64,000 bases of DNA from Pisolithus tinctorius (lineage: Eukaryota; Basidiomycota; Agaricomycetes; Boletales; Pisolithaceae), in contig JANFAH010000042.1 in the NCBI GenBank assembly GCA_024663395.1, positions 496,001 to 560,000 on the forward strand. Direction: 5' to 3'. This document shows positions 35,751 through 47,975 of this stretch, piece by piece. The stretch's first letter is position 1. Every line of letters starts with the position of its first letter. A model generated the notes under the pieces. It did not search any database, had not been told where the DNA came from, and worked only from the letters and a program-made list of their open reading frames with translations. The translations under genes and the position numbers were made by a program.

Positions 35751-37598
35751 ATGGAAAGCAAGCCGTTCTCTTTGCTACTCGATTCACTTACGATGTTGGG
35801 AACGTCAACCGTACTGCCCTCTCATAGTCCACCCCACGCACGAGGTTGTCATCTGGATCACACACATCATGGTACAGCACCCTCGTACGGCTCTGAGGAC
35901 ATTGAAGTCCAAGAACCAGAATACGCCCTGTCTTCACGGTAAGCGACATCTCACCACCGGGTTCTATCAACTCACCCTCATTCTCCACTTCAGCGATGGT
36001 TGTACTCCCCTCGCCTCCAAGGCTCACCTACCGTCCCCAATTACTTCCAACGTGGATTTCCTAACACCTCGCCAGCGAAGGCTGCAGTTGCCAAGCTATC
36101 CGATACTGCCCACTCCATTCCTATACCGCAATTCGGACACAACAAATACCCGTGTTAATCATCTAGTTAGATATCAAAATGCAAGCGTTTTTCATTTATT
36201 CCGACATCTTCGTATTCATGGCGTTTGCAGAATGCGCGGGTTGCATCACCCTTGGACAGTGATGTACCTACTGTAAGCTTCACATGCCTCTAGTAACTTA
36301 AGAGTCCTAACTCGATTCAAGGCTTTTCCCTCGGTCCCTCATGCTCGCACTCCAGCACAGACGACTGAGGCTCCGGTCTACGATAACCATCCTCTCTTAT
36401 CATCGCAAACTCCCCCCCAGGAACACGGGGGTCGTCGCACTGTGAGTTAGCGCCGGCACCGCCATGCAGCGCTATTAACGCAGATCAAGGGTCACCCCGT
36501 TCCTCTGCACCAGCGTTCCGTCGCGATCCCAATCGTTCAGGCTCATATACCCTTCCAGGCGGACTACGTCGCGGTGAGGGCCCTACTATACCCTGCTTTA
36601 ATCCTACGCCATCTCATGACCACTAGGACGCGCAGTACCACCCCTCTAGTCATATAGCACACTCTGATGCTTCACTTTTACCACCACCCAACGCCACTCC
36701 GTCGTCGCAGACAACGGGACGCTCGATGGGGTACTCGCGGGGCAACGAAAACATTCCAGAGTGTGAGGTGCCACTATTCGCTCACCATGCCTCCGCGGGA
36801 CCTACGATGGGCCCAGTCACCACTCCCCTTTTTTGTGATCACACTTCACTCCAGTTTGATAGCTGGGCGGAGGATCGTGAGGGAGCGACCTGGAGCGGTA
36901 GTGCATTAGGCCCGGTAATTGACTCGGGGATACCGCGGTGGGTCCCTGCAAACCCGATTATACCTGCAACTGGGGAGCTGTTTCCCTCAGACTACTTGGG
37001 TAGTGAGAACATCCAAACATGCACGGAGCCGTCAATTTTTTTCGGTTCCTGTGTTGGTATCACCACGAACACGACGGCGACAGGTATCATCCACGACCCC
37101 GCCATGAACATGACCTCTGGCCGTGTTGACGATTATGGGAGAGTGAAGGCAACGGCTCGGTCTTATCGTCATCTGAACTCAGACATATCTGCATTTCTCC
37201 GCGAACTGCATACATTCGAACGCTTACCCCATGCCGGTGGCGGGAATTGTACAATGCCTTCGGGACCGCGAACGGCAGACCGTCCTTATGAGAAGACGAC
37301 AGGGGTACGCCAAACTCGCATAGCCTGTGGCTGGATTAAGCCGGATGGAATGGTTTGCAACAAGCCAATTGGTTACCACTGCGAAAGTCATTTCGCTACT
37401 GCGCATGGCATCACGAACATGTCATCGGAAGTCAGGGTCCGATGCCGTTGGTGCCCTCTAGGCGCGCAAAAAGAAATGAACCGAAAAGGTTTTATCAGAC
37501 ACGTGAGGGAGGTACATATGAAGCACCAGCGTTCGAAGAACAAAAGACTCGCGCACCTTTTTAAAACGTCAGGAACAATTTCTCCCCCTATTCCGTGA
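35751..37598 (+). CDS. zinc-finger family copy C, six-exon gene (about 523 aa)
   Basis: Model: exons 35751-35938, 35994-36153 (an alternative donor 12 nt later also keeps frame), 36231-36272, 36322-36441, 36484-36573 and 36627-37598. The introns are GT..AG and the phases agree end to end. Exon 1 has the same length (188 nt) and phase as in copy A, although the sequences have diverged strongly. The N-terminal two thirds is low-complexity Pro/Ser/Thr. The C-terminus has CGWIKPDGMVC..C..H..H, then CRWCPLGAQKEMNRKG with H-V-R-E-V-H, and a basic end (KHQRSKNKR). No intron separates the finger exon from the preceding one, unlike copies A, B and D. Probably a functional gene; role unknown. Confidence 0.7.
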
Positions 37599-40128
37599 TC
37601 ACATAGGGTGCGGTAACCCTCGGACCGCTTCCCTTTCGTGATTGTTGTCGCTTGCTCGCGCAACCAAGATTTCGAAACCGTTTTCCATCGTGAGCCGCTG
37701 TACTACCTGATGGGCCACACCACCTGCGTGGCGCTTGTCCTGCAATCGGTCTCACTCGCATTTATGTGATGTCCATTCCCCCCCCTCCATGGATGCCTTC
37801 TCATATCTTTATCTTACCTTTCATTGCTTGTCTTGCGTGTGCCATTATTCCACGCTCATTGTGTTCGTCTTCTGCTTTGTGTTCTTTCATCGTGTTGTAT
37901 CCCCCGCTGTCGACCACAAGGATCATCTGTGTATTATAGCGTACCTGCTGTTCATATCCCGTCTTTTCTAACTCGAATGATCTGAGTGAGGTAGACATTG
38001 GACTTCCCAAGATCCTGCGCTGAGTACAATGACATTAGAAAATTTTTCGCGGCGAGATATGTCAACTGCAGCAAGAGCTGATTTAACTTTGAACCTACAG
38101 AACCAGGAGTAAGGGCATCTCGATGAAAGCTATTATACATAAATGGTTAGTATGGAGGGTCACTGATTGTTAACTGAAGCCAAAGGTGGTGCTTCGGGTT
38201 CTCAAGATTTCACCGGTCAAGTGAAATTCCTAAGGTGGAACAACCGCACAAGTCATGATCAAGGTACGATCTGTGCGAGTCGACGCTTGGTCCGGCCACA
38301 ATATTGATGACATGCCATCTCGAATCCCCTGAATGGCAGTCTGCCTTCTACCTCCTGCTGCAAGTGTAGATACGTACTGGTATGTAAACGCTACATAGGT
38401 CTTGGTTTCATTCGCACGCGTTCACAACGGGTCCCTTACCATTGCCGTACTGACGTCAGTGCCCTCCCCGAGGACAAGGCAAACTTCCCACGAATGGCCA
38501 TGCGCCCGAATGTTGTAGCTCCGTGCACACAAGATCAAAAACGTCAAGGTTGGTAGTCTATTGGCGGCTCCCTTGCTAATCCGTGTATGTCTTCTCCGAC
38601 CCCAAAGAATTTTCCGTTCTTCTCTCATGCAAAACAGCCAATACAGCAATGCTTTCACGGTGTGATCTTGGCTTCCCACCTTTCCATGAGATCCGTATGG
38701 CGGTTGGCGGAAGCTGCTCAGTACCCTGGGTTCGTTGGCCGAGATGAAACATTGTTCACAATAAAGGCGCTGCCCTCATACTTGTGAGCATGTAAGCAGG
38801 GATGGAAAGTGGGATCAGGAACCTTAATGTCCAGCGAAGTGTTCCATCAATCCATCTTAGCATCAGAGTTATCTCCTTCAGTTTTAGGGTTTGTGGTACC
38901 TATTTTCCATTGTCAGCTTACTAGGCACGTTGCGATCGCTCGAAACAGTAGGTGCAGGCATTTCTCAGTAATATTATCCATATACATCGCTGCTGTAGCA
39001 GAACCTACCGTCCGCTAGGCGTTGATATGTCAAGCATGCTGACGGTCTGATGGAGCTGTCGAATATAGGTAGGTATACACATCGTGGCTGTCGGCCTCCC
39101 GTCGTGGAGCACGCCAGGGACCTTGGTATGGGCTGAACACCCATTCAAGATATCCTGCTCCTTCCGTTTTTGTTTAGTGCGAACGTCGACCTGTGGCCCA
39201 TCTGCACCCACATGCCATCCAAAACGGCATCGTATACCATACAAATCAATTGCACCATTCTTTTGGAGCGAGGCCTGGACAGCGAACAGGTCTCGCCTGC
39301 GTTCTGTGGACGTGTACTCATTCCCAGCGTTCCTGATGCATCTCCACCACGATGACAGGCTCCTAGAAATTCGGCTACACATAGAATTATTCTCCTTTTT
39401 TCTATTTCTTGACATTAAGTGATGCCATCTGTGCATTGACGCAAGGATTCCGCTGGTCCAGATCCTATACTGATGGTCTCCGGTACTGGAATATAATATT
39501 TTGGAGTAACAAAATAGTGCGAACTCTAAAATAATCCAAGTGTTTATTCAGGTGAAAAAGCAGTAGGCCAAATGAATAAAATGATCAGGATACATCTTAT
39601 CATATATACATACCCCCAATGTCGGATGTCAGCTTCATTCCTGGCATACACCAAGTGATCCATAGCTTGCTTCTGGGGTCCTGGTGGCTGTAAAAGGTAC
39701 TTAGTGACATATGGACCCAAGATTGCGTTGACGATATAACGCAATGTTGCTGATAATAAGCATCGTGTCGTCGGTGTTAGTGGCCCAACCTGCCTTGTGA
39801 CCTGTTTTGGGGAATTGCGAAGCGAATATGAGCCTCCAAAATGAGGGAAGTACGGGAAGACCCGTTCGGAGCCATTAGTTTTACTCGTCCCCCTTTGCGC
39901 AGTTGATGGGCGCCTGCTGGTTCCTAGCTTGCCGTGGAGTGTAGCCACAGTCCCACACGTGTTCGCCGTCTCAGCACTTTGATCGAATCGTCAGTCAAAG
40001 ATACACACTGACTTTCGCCGTATTCTTAAATATGGATATATCCTGGTGGTTTGTTCTGCATACCGATCCTTCCCTTCCCCCCCTTTCGCTCTGCCAGATC
40101 TGTCCTCGTCATTGTGGGTGCAACCACT
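37599..40128. other. spacer between copies C and D without a supported gene
   Basis: Begins with the shared family 3' tail (37,860-37,995). Two minus-strand frames of 134-143 codons (39,005-39,436 and 39,544-39,948) have no recognisable family and no exon support. The last 100 bp is the 5' flank common to copies A and D. Confidence 0.4.
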
Positions 40129-42012
40129 ATGTACAGTAAAACATTCACTCTTCCTTTGCCGGATCATGCACGGCCGAGTACATCAACAGTGCAACACTCT
40201 CAGAGCCTAGCTTTTCAAGAGGAGTGTTTTCTCAACCACAGCCATTATACCGCAGTACCTGCCTATGAGTTTACCTCCATCGAAGTGCAGGAATTGCTAT
40301 GTCCCATGTCATCGACAGGGTAACTGTCATCCCTCCATCAGGTTCTGCTCGCTCATTGACTATTTGTACCAGCGATGATTGCGCCGTCGCTATCTCCGAG
40401 GTTTGCAAGCCGTCTCCACTTTTCAGCACGGGTGTCCTAACATGGCACTCGCAGGCACTGCAGTTGCAAAGCTGCCCGACTATACCTGGCCCGTTTCCAG
40501 TATCCGATTCCAGTCCGGTTGGCTATCTAAACGGAGAACAAGATGTAAGCCACTTTCCATCGATCTTGCTGTCCTCTCACCACGTTTCCAGAGTGCGCAG
40601 GTCACATTACCGTTGGGCTATATTGCCGGCGAAAGCGGAGCATCGTCTATCGTAAGTTCCACATGTGACAACTACTGCAAACGTTCTCATCCAGATCAAG
40701 GTTTCTCCTACGGTCAATCAGCGCTGGGACATACAGGACCACGCCCCCGGCCATGTCACGAACCACTGTGCCACACTTTCCTTCCCGCACACAAGTCTTC
40801 CACCACCATATGCTATAAGACAATCGTCAGCATACCCACAGAAAAACGTGGACATTTCAACCTTCGGTGGTCTAGACCATGGCTCCGCTGGACCTGCGAG
40901 CCAGGTGGTCGATTCAGATACACCGCGGTCTGGGCTTCCGAGCCGGCTATCGCCCTCGGTTCAGGAAGTGCATCCGTCAGGTGACCTCACCAGCGACAAC
41001 GTTCCACTACCTCTAGAACAGATCGGAACAGGGTGAGGACGTCAGCGCAGATTCTCCTTAGTTTTCCAAAGCAACCGATCAAACAGTGGGTCGTATCCAA
41101 TACGCCTCGCCTGACTAATTCATTCTGTGCCTTAGAACACACCCCCAGATCCCCTTTCCTTGCACACGTCGAACCCCATCCCAGTCCACGTCAACCTCTT
41201 ACTTTGCAACTGACGATCACATCTCATTCTATCCTTCCTTTCTGGTGCCTAACCAGATCCCAACCTCTCAGTCTCCGCAAGGGCATTCTGGATGCTCCCT
41301 GTCTCTTCACCCTCCCCTCGCGACGCCCGCAGCTCTGCTGGCTTTCCATAGATTTCGTGGTGAGACCAACATGGAGCTGCACACAACGGGCACCCTCGAC
41401 AATCGCACAGCACACATCCTCGGGGATGGCTCGTTACCCACACTCCCTGACCATAATGCACGCATCTTTGGTAACCATGCAGCACACACCCTCGATGATG
41501 ACACAACCGAGATGACATCTGGTGGGGTAGACAACTATAGAAAATTTGATGAAAGCAAGTGGAATTCTGGGCAGGCTGTGGGCTTTCACGTGCCGTCACT
41601 GCCTCCAAAACGATCCCCGTCATTACCCCGCGAGCTTCATTTACATGACCACCTGTCCTCCGTTGAGGGTAGGAACCTTTCAGGGCCGCTGCGTCATGCA
41701 CGTGGTTGTGCTGTCGCCCAGCAACAAACTCCGAAGGGACTGCCAAAAGCACGTGTGGTCTGCGATCGTAGTGTACACAAACCCTGTGGCTGGCGGGATG
41801 GCGATGCCAGAAAATGCGGTATACCTATTACGTACTACTGCGCAGATCATTTTGCTGCTTTCCATGGCCTCGAGAACATGGCACGGGATGTCGAAATCGT
41901 GTGTCGTTGGTGTCTTCCAATGGAGCAAAAGAAGATCAGACGCCAAAACATGCTGAGGCATCTAAGAGAAGTGCACTTATGCTACCCACGTTCGAAGAAT
42001 AATAGGCGCTAA
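40129..42012 (+). CDS. zinc-finger family copy D (about 553 aa), one doubtful junction
   Basis: Model: exons 40129-40319, 40373-40544, 40592-40651, 40695-41032, 41062-41085 and 41136-42012, with frame kept throughout. Five borders match introns in copies A-C (53, 47, 43 and 50 nt). The intron 41033-41061 would be only 29 nt. It replaces a stretch that is coding in copy A, so it may instead mark a one-base deletion and stop at 41034-41036. The middle is Ser/Pro-rich. The C-terminus holds CGWRDGDARKC..C..H..H and CRWCLPMEQKKIRRQ with H-L-R-E-V-H (about residues 478-542 of 553), ending in SKNNRR. If the 29-nt intron is not real, the gene is a recent pseudogene or encodes a truncated protein. Confidence 0.6.
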
Positions 42013-44070
42013 CGCCAAGTTTGCTGCTCCTCTCGCTAAGCAATCCCACCTGCACGGCCTTCGCACATCTCACAGCAAAACATCATCGCCACTCACGTCC
42101 TGCTCTCCCCATCCGATCGACTCACATGTTCCATACTTCTATATGACTTACACTCCCCGGCTTCGCACTGAAAACTGCCTGCAGGAACGGCGGACTAGTG
42201 GAGGGCTGAAGACCCTGCCACCAGGATATCTCCTCGCTTGTGGGGAATGGCGGGCCATAGGGGTCCCTTGCTAGATAGTTAACTATGCTAGTATAGAACT
42301 GTTCCTTTTCTGACCACAGAAGGCGATGTTTCCCTGGTCAGTCGTGTGGTTGTCCCACTTATCCTTTTGTGATTGTGGTAACTTCTTAAGAAACCGGGTA
42401 ATGGAAGCACCCTCCCTCTGGTGAATGGGCTGTACTCGTTTGCAACTGCGAGATAGCTCCTAGCTTCTAAATACTCTTGCATCTACTTTACGAGCAATTG
42501 AGGTCAGCTCTCAAGTTCATCTGTCACCTTTTCTGACCACATGCATCATTATATTTCTTACCGCCTGTCCCGTCTCTTCGTCACTTGTCTTTCTACCACA
42601 GGGAGTGATCGTGGATCGCAAGTCGCACTGCCCGTTCCGCGTACTACAATTCAATCACCAGCTACAGCATGCGCACGAGTCTTTGTAGGAGGGGGAAACA
42701 CCGGTGTTGCAGAATCAATCGCCCGGCCTGCGGAACTAGTGCCGCCGTTCGGGGCCGCCTTCACGTCTCTCTTGCCCATGGCCCTGCTCCACTGCGGTAA
42801 TTTTGCGATCAGATCAATTTCCCAGCGCTGATCCATCCACTCGAGATTATTACTGCGCTCCCATCTCCCTCGTGTTCGCTATTTGCCGACATTGTTCTTA
42901 CCACGTTCCTGAGAAGCGCAGCCCTAAAACTAAGGCAATCTGTTCTTGTCACCTTGATCCCGCGGTGGGACGTATCCGCAAAAGGCAGTGGAGTGGGGCA
43001 AGGAAAACAAAGTTACAATAGATGCTGTGATCCTAGTATGAATCCCATGCAGATGCCACATTGTTGCGCAGGAACGACCAGGCGCCCTACGTTCATGCAT
43101 CCCTGAAGCCCCCCAACCTACATTCGCGAACTGGAGGAATCCAATATCCAACATCTGAGGGGATTCCCGCAACCAGCGCCCGTGTGGAGGCACAGCCCGA
43201 ACTTACCTACAAGCGCCATAGCGATTCTCTCGAAAATCGCTGGGGATGGGTTAAAGTTAAGGGAGAGGCGGAAGCTTGGGACCAAGTCGTTCGGTCCTCG
43301 TTACACAACCTGCAGGTGAGTAGATGTATGATGAAACTCATGTCTGTCCCGTGACTGACAATGGTGGGGCGCGGAAATCTCTTGGTACGCAAGAGTAATT
43401 TTGAAGATTCGACGCATACTAGCGCCGCTACTAGATATGGAGTCCTCGAACCGATGAAGGATTTGAATATGGCTTTGCGCTGCGACCGTACTCACTCACT
43501 GTGTACTTTACGCGTCCATCGGCCAGTCGAATTATGGCACTGTCCACTCTCAACTCAGCTGCATAGGTAAAGCGCGTGTCGCTTGAGACTAACCACTTGA
43601 TTTGCCACGCACGCTGCGCTCCGAGGGACTGGATGCCTGCAGGACAGCGCAGGCGACGGTATGAAAGCTCGTAAGCTATTGCCATCTTTCTTCTGAAGAG
43701 AAACGCACAACTACTTGTTAGGAAGTTACCATCCATCACCTACATACTCCCTTGCACGCGACTCAATGTGTTGATGTCAGGATTCGAGGTGACAATGTAA
43801 GGGATTTTCGTGATCATTACTAACCAAGGGCACGGTGAAGCGGGATCTTGGGCACACAGCCAACCTGAGCAGAAGGATGATTACTGTCACTAACCAGGGC
43901 CATCATTAGATGGGAGAATAAATTCTTGTGAGTAAGTATAGAACCTGCCTATCGAAGGACGGCCATTTGGACTCCAGCTGCTCGCTCGCTAACGGAGAAG
44001 TCCAGACTTGTGTTTAATAAGTTGAAGGGTACATACTGGGCAGGGATCGCAGTGACGCATGTGGAATGCA
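42013..44070. repeat. downstream flank of copy D, duplicate of 24.2-26.6 kb
   Basis: Second member of the segmental duplication described for 24,240-26,620. Similarity stops near 44,070, just after the block matching 26,610. The duplicated unit therefore spans the gene plus about 2 kb downstream. No intact gene in the flank. Confidence 0.75.
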
Positions 44071-44135
44071 GCCTTATTGCATTGCGTGCTACTGATACGG
44101 AATGCAAAGTTATGTGTATCATGATAAAATAAGAC

Positions 44136-45100
44136 TAGTAAAGTGAAGCAAAAATCACCAGTAAGGTCAAAATTAAACCCATGACGCCCACTATTACACT
44201 CGCCTTCGCAAAAGTGTTGTCACCAAGCCAGACAGCTACAGTCATTCCTATAATTGGTACAAGTATGCCCGTAAACAGCCAGAAGAATGGCATCGCCAGC
44301 AACACAGCAACAACTGTAAGCTTGAATGTGCTTGTATTTATTTCCTATCATTATCAGACATTGGCAGCACGTGGATATCAGCAATAAGAGTGAGGGAGGG
44401 AGGAAGGATAGCACACTTACTCTCAGTCTGAGGTTGCACAGCATTCAAAAACATAACAAGCCCAAGGCCACTCACAACACACAAAGCGGAACACAGACCA
44501 CCGGCCAAAAGGCAAACGTACGGAAACGAATCATCCCAGGCTGTTATGGGCGACGGGGTTTTACTTGTCACAAACGAAACAGCCGCTCTACATTTGAGTA
44601 AGTGGAAGCATAGGGGAAAGTGGTACATCAGGACACAGGACGTACGCTGTCACAAGGGAACCAACGACCGTAACAATTGACGTGCGGTTAATCAACTGAT
44701 TTTTCAGTTCACGCCACTGCATTCCATCTTCCTGCTCTAATATCTAGAGAAGTCCCCCAAGTGAAGGTATGCCAATTAGGACAAGGGACATAACTGTGCA
44801 CGTAGACCATCGTGAGATGTCATAAAATATGAATCGACCACGTACAACGGCGAAGCCGCTGAAATTTGGGTTTGATAAAACGTCGACCCCTGCTAGAAAT
44901 CACAACTCGAAGGGGTATTGTAGAGGTTTCATTTGATGTACGGTCCTCTGGCATCACAGTTGGAGTGGTGGAGGCGAGGATGCAGGTAGCGATATGAGCT
45001 AAAAGTGGTTCTCACCTTGGTACAGTTATATACGACAGGACAGGCAATTGCAGCGAGGCATCGAAGGCGCTAGGTGCTATGGGCGCTCGGGCGAAGTGCG
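44136..45100 (-). CDS. multi-pass membrane protein gene, minus strand (partial model)
   Basis: Conceptual exons on the minus strand, linked by GT..AG introns: a start-side exon near 45,010-45,090 ending before GTGAGA; an exon around 44,855-44,715 (FAVVRGRFIFYDISRWST, a hydrophobic stretch, then QWRELKNQL and SIVTVVGSLVTA); an exon at about 44,585-44,421 (SPITAWDDSFPYVCLLAGG and a second membrane span); and an exon from 44,313 to about 44,136 (AMPFFWLFTGILVPIIGMTV and a last span VIVGVMGLILTLLVIF). This gives four to five membrane spans. One TAG lies in frame inside the second exon (about 44,743), so either a splice border is misplaced or the gene is broken. No ATG was fixed. From memory, the layout resembles small membrane proteins common in Agaricomycetes; function unknown. 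Confidence 0.5.
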
Positions 45101-45379
45101 GAAGTGGTCCCAAGGCTAGTCTACATGTGGCCCAACCCCATGAATGGTTGCCGGAAGTTAAAAAAAAAAAGGGTTCTCACCCTTTCCTTCGACCTTTCCT
45201 TTTACCTTTGTTGAGGCACACAAATTGAAATGATAGGTGGGTTCATAGTGCAATAAGGCGATTGAGGAACTCATCTGTATTCGAGTGCGACGTAGTCAAG
45301 ATGCGGCAGAGAAGTAAGTACTCCAGTAGGAGCACTTTGGAATGAATCCTAGTAGACTGCAAACATGTCCCTCTCGAGG

Positions 45380-45900
45380 TTAGTTACTTACACAAGGTGC
45401 AAATTCCAATAATGTTTACCATATTTCATGACATTATAGTAAACATTAGTTTGAATAACCTCAAAATAATGTGTTTGACATAATGACAGAAATATCTTAA
45501 ATCAAATCTGTGTAATGTTCACATCTTGTGTTGTGCAATATGCTTATGGAATCAAAGTTTTCAATCAAAATATCTCTTGCATATGTGTCATTATTGGTTT
45601 AATATAATTACATAATTATGGGAGCAACATTATTTGAAAACTAGCCTTGCAATATTTGAATGGCAATTAGTCATATTGTTCAAATAATGTTTCCTGTATG
45701 TCATCACCACATATTGGAATTGGCATCTTGGATAATGCTTGCATTATGTGCTATGAAATATACAGGAGTTTTTTAAAACCAAATCAGTCATATTGTTCAA
45801 ATAATGTTTTCCTGTACTTCATACCACAATATCATAATTTGCATCTCATATAATGTTCATATCATAAGAGGTGAAATATACAAGAGTTATTTCTGACAAC
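45380..45900. repeat. AT-rich tandem repeat, about 117-bp unit
   Basis: Two clear units start with GTCATATTGTTCAAATAATG at 45,670 and 45,787 and end in GAAATATACA(G/A)GAGTT. Weaker units may precede them from about 45,380. The base composition is sharply AT-rich against GC-balanced surroundings. No coding content. Confidence 0.75.
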
Positions 45901-45999
45901 ACATCTTGCTCCCACATAAGTCGACGGCCCATTCCAAATGGGCCAGCAATGTTGTACAGTGTCACTACACAGAGGTGTTAGCAACAACCCCACCAGGTA

Positions 46000-46470
46000 G
46001 TGCTGCGCGAAGTGGACAGTGGCCAGATGGATGAGCCTGAAGATGCAAACCCAGAAGTATCAAATGGCCATATAGACAAGCCCAACACTATAGGCACATG
46101 CAGTCAACCCATTGTTGACACGACAGAAGGCGATCTACTTCTATCCGAACCCAACATCGAGACTGTCGATCTCGAAATCAATTCTACTAATCTAGAAGAT
46201 GTTCGCATCATCAAAACTACACTTCAAATGCCTATCAGAAACGATCAGCACATCCAAACGTGCAGTGGTCTGATCGCCAACATACCTGACCCTCCATACA
46301 CCCATGTTACATGCTCAAATTCGTCCACTCAACATCCTGACCAAGTATTTGGTACTACAAGCACAGAAAAGAAGTTAGCACAAGGGCGAACGTTCGACAA
46401 CTGGAGAAATCGCCTTACCATGTCCTCGCGAAGCGCAAGTGACTCCTTCAAATCAGGGCACGCTCACTGA
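46000..46470 (+). CDS. possible 156-aa hypothetical protein
   Basis: An open frame with an acidic, Thr/Asn-rich composition and no known domain, membrane span or signal. It starts within 100 bp of the AT-rich repeat. No splice evidence or homologue is visible. It could be one exon of a larger gene or a chance frame. Confidence 0.25.
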   Translation: MLREVDSGQMDEPEDANPEVSNGHIDKPNTIGTCSQPIVDTTEGDLLLSEPNIETVDLEINSTNLEDVRIIKTTLQMPIRNDQHIQTCSGLIANIPDPPYTHVTCSNSSTQHPDQVFGTTSTEKKLAQGRTFDNWRNRLTMSSRSASDSFKSGHAH

Positions 46471-46474
46471 CAAG

Positions 46475-47975
46475 CAAAGGTGGCTCAAGCCACTGCAAGA
46501 GGGCGAGCGAGATCGTGCGCAAGCGACACAACACGAGATCTGCAACAGTCAGCACACATGGAAAGTCCCATCTGATGGGACTGGGAGCCTGGGTGAGCAC
46601 TGGAGGGGATACCCCTCACTGGGAGGATGGTGGGGACACTGGGAGCGCGTCGACGAAGCTGAAGATAAGAACGATCAGCACTCAAATGGCTGAGATATGA
46701 AAGAACTCACCAGGTGTGGAGTTTCGGCCGAAGGATGCCAATGGCGAGCGGCACAGTGGTGGTAGTGGCAATGCTACAGGCGGCAGCGCCATCCGCTCAC
46801 ATGGAATAGAGAAAACGAAGGTACCTGACACCCGATGTCAGAACGTCCGAGGCAAGACAGAATGCAGCCAAACGACTCACCTGTGCCGCCCGAACCACCT
46901 TCGGACCTTATCGTGCACATCTGTATCCCCTACAGGACTCGACGTCGACGAGGAAAGATCAAAGCGAACCCTACGAAGCGTCAGCAAAGCTCGCGCGAAC
47001 AGAAACGCGCACCATACATCCAGTATACCCTTGCAACCACTCGAATTACCTTGTGGATGCTCTCGCCACCCCTCGGATTTCCTCTTAATGTTGCTAACAC
47101 ATACTCGCCAGCAGGGGGTGCGTTCTGTTATCGATTTGGGACATCGATGGCCCACGAGCATCGTACGGCGCTCACGCACGATGTGGCAAAGGCAAGACGA
47201 CGTGCATGGCCACATATTCATCAACACCGCTCTCAGGGCTCTCTTGAGTCCAGCCCAAGTAGAGGGGTAGGAGGCCTGGGTCGCTTGGCAGCAGAAACAT
47301 CTTCCTAGGAAAGAGTGATGAGATGACCCAGTGGATAAAGTGATATGGACCTGTGAACAGACCTGACTAGGGAGAGCACCTGTGGCGCTTTCGGCGATTT
47401 TGACGATTTGCCAGAAACGGGTTGGGGACAGAGATGACGAAGACGAGGCAGAAGCCATGTAAGTGATCAGACTTGGAGAGTGTGAATATGATCCCGAAGG
47501 CGAGTACCTTGAACCGGGCATAGAGGGTGGTATCAGAGCCATCGAATGCGGCCCACCAGCATTGACGTTGGGTGAATATCGAAAATGGTATATCGCTGAG
47601 AAGATTTTGACCGGGCACGGTCGAGATGTCTGCAGGCCATGGGAAGGGTGGGGTGGAGGCGAGAGTACGTTGCCGGGGGGACAGTATACGTCTCTGTTGC
47701 TCTAGCGCGTACTAGGAAGTCATCAAACATGATGCCATTACTTCTTCCACCTAGCGCAATCCTGCGTCCTGCGCCTTGGGAACACGAATGGATGCCCAGA
47801 GGACACACAGATCACCTCGGCGTGTTCCGAGTCTGGATGTCTAACTCGTCACAATTCAATACAGCAATACAACACATGTTTTCTCCGAATCTGCCTAGAA
47901 CTAAGGTCGTATAGAAAAAATCTCGTTCGTTACAATTACAGCAGGAGTGGGAAGTAAGGGCTCAATAGCTCAGCA
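46475..47975. other. overlapping frames on both strands, not resolved
   Basis: Long frames overlap on the plus strand (46,716-47,308) and minus strand (46,877-47,542). GC-rich antisense pairs of this kind are often shadows. Plus-strand GTAAGT and CAG borders near 47,340-47,500 hint at a spliced gene on that strand, but no model keeps frame. No motif recognised. Confidence 0.3.

Noticed and set aside
46877..47542. 221-codon minus-strand protein
   Set aside because: Low-complexity Ser/Arg/Cys composition and full antisense overlap with plus-strand frames; likely a shadow.
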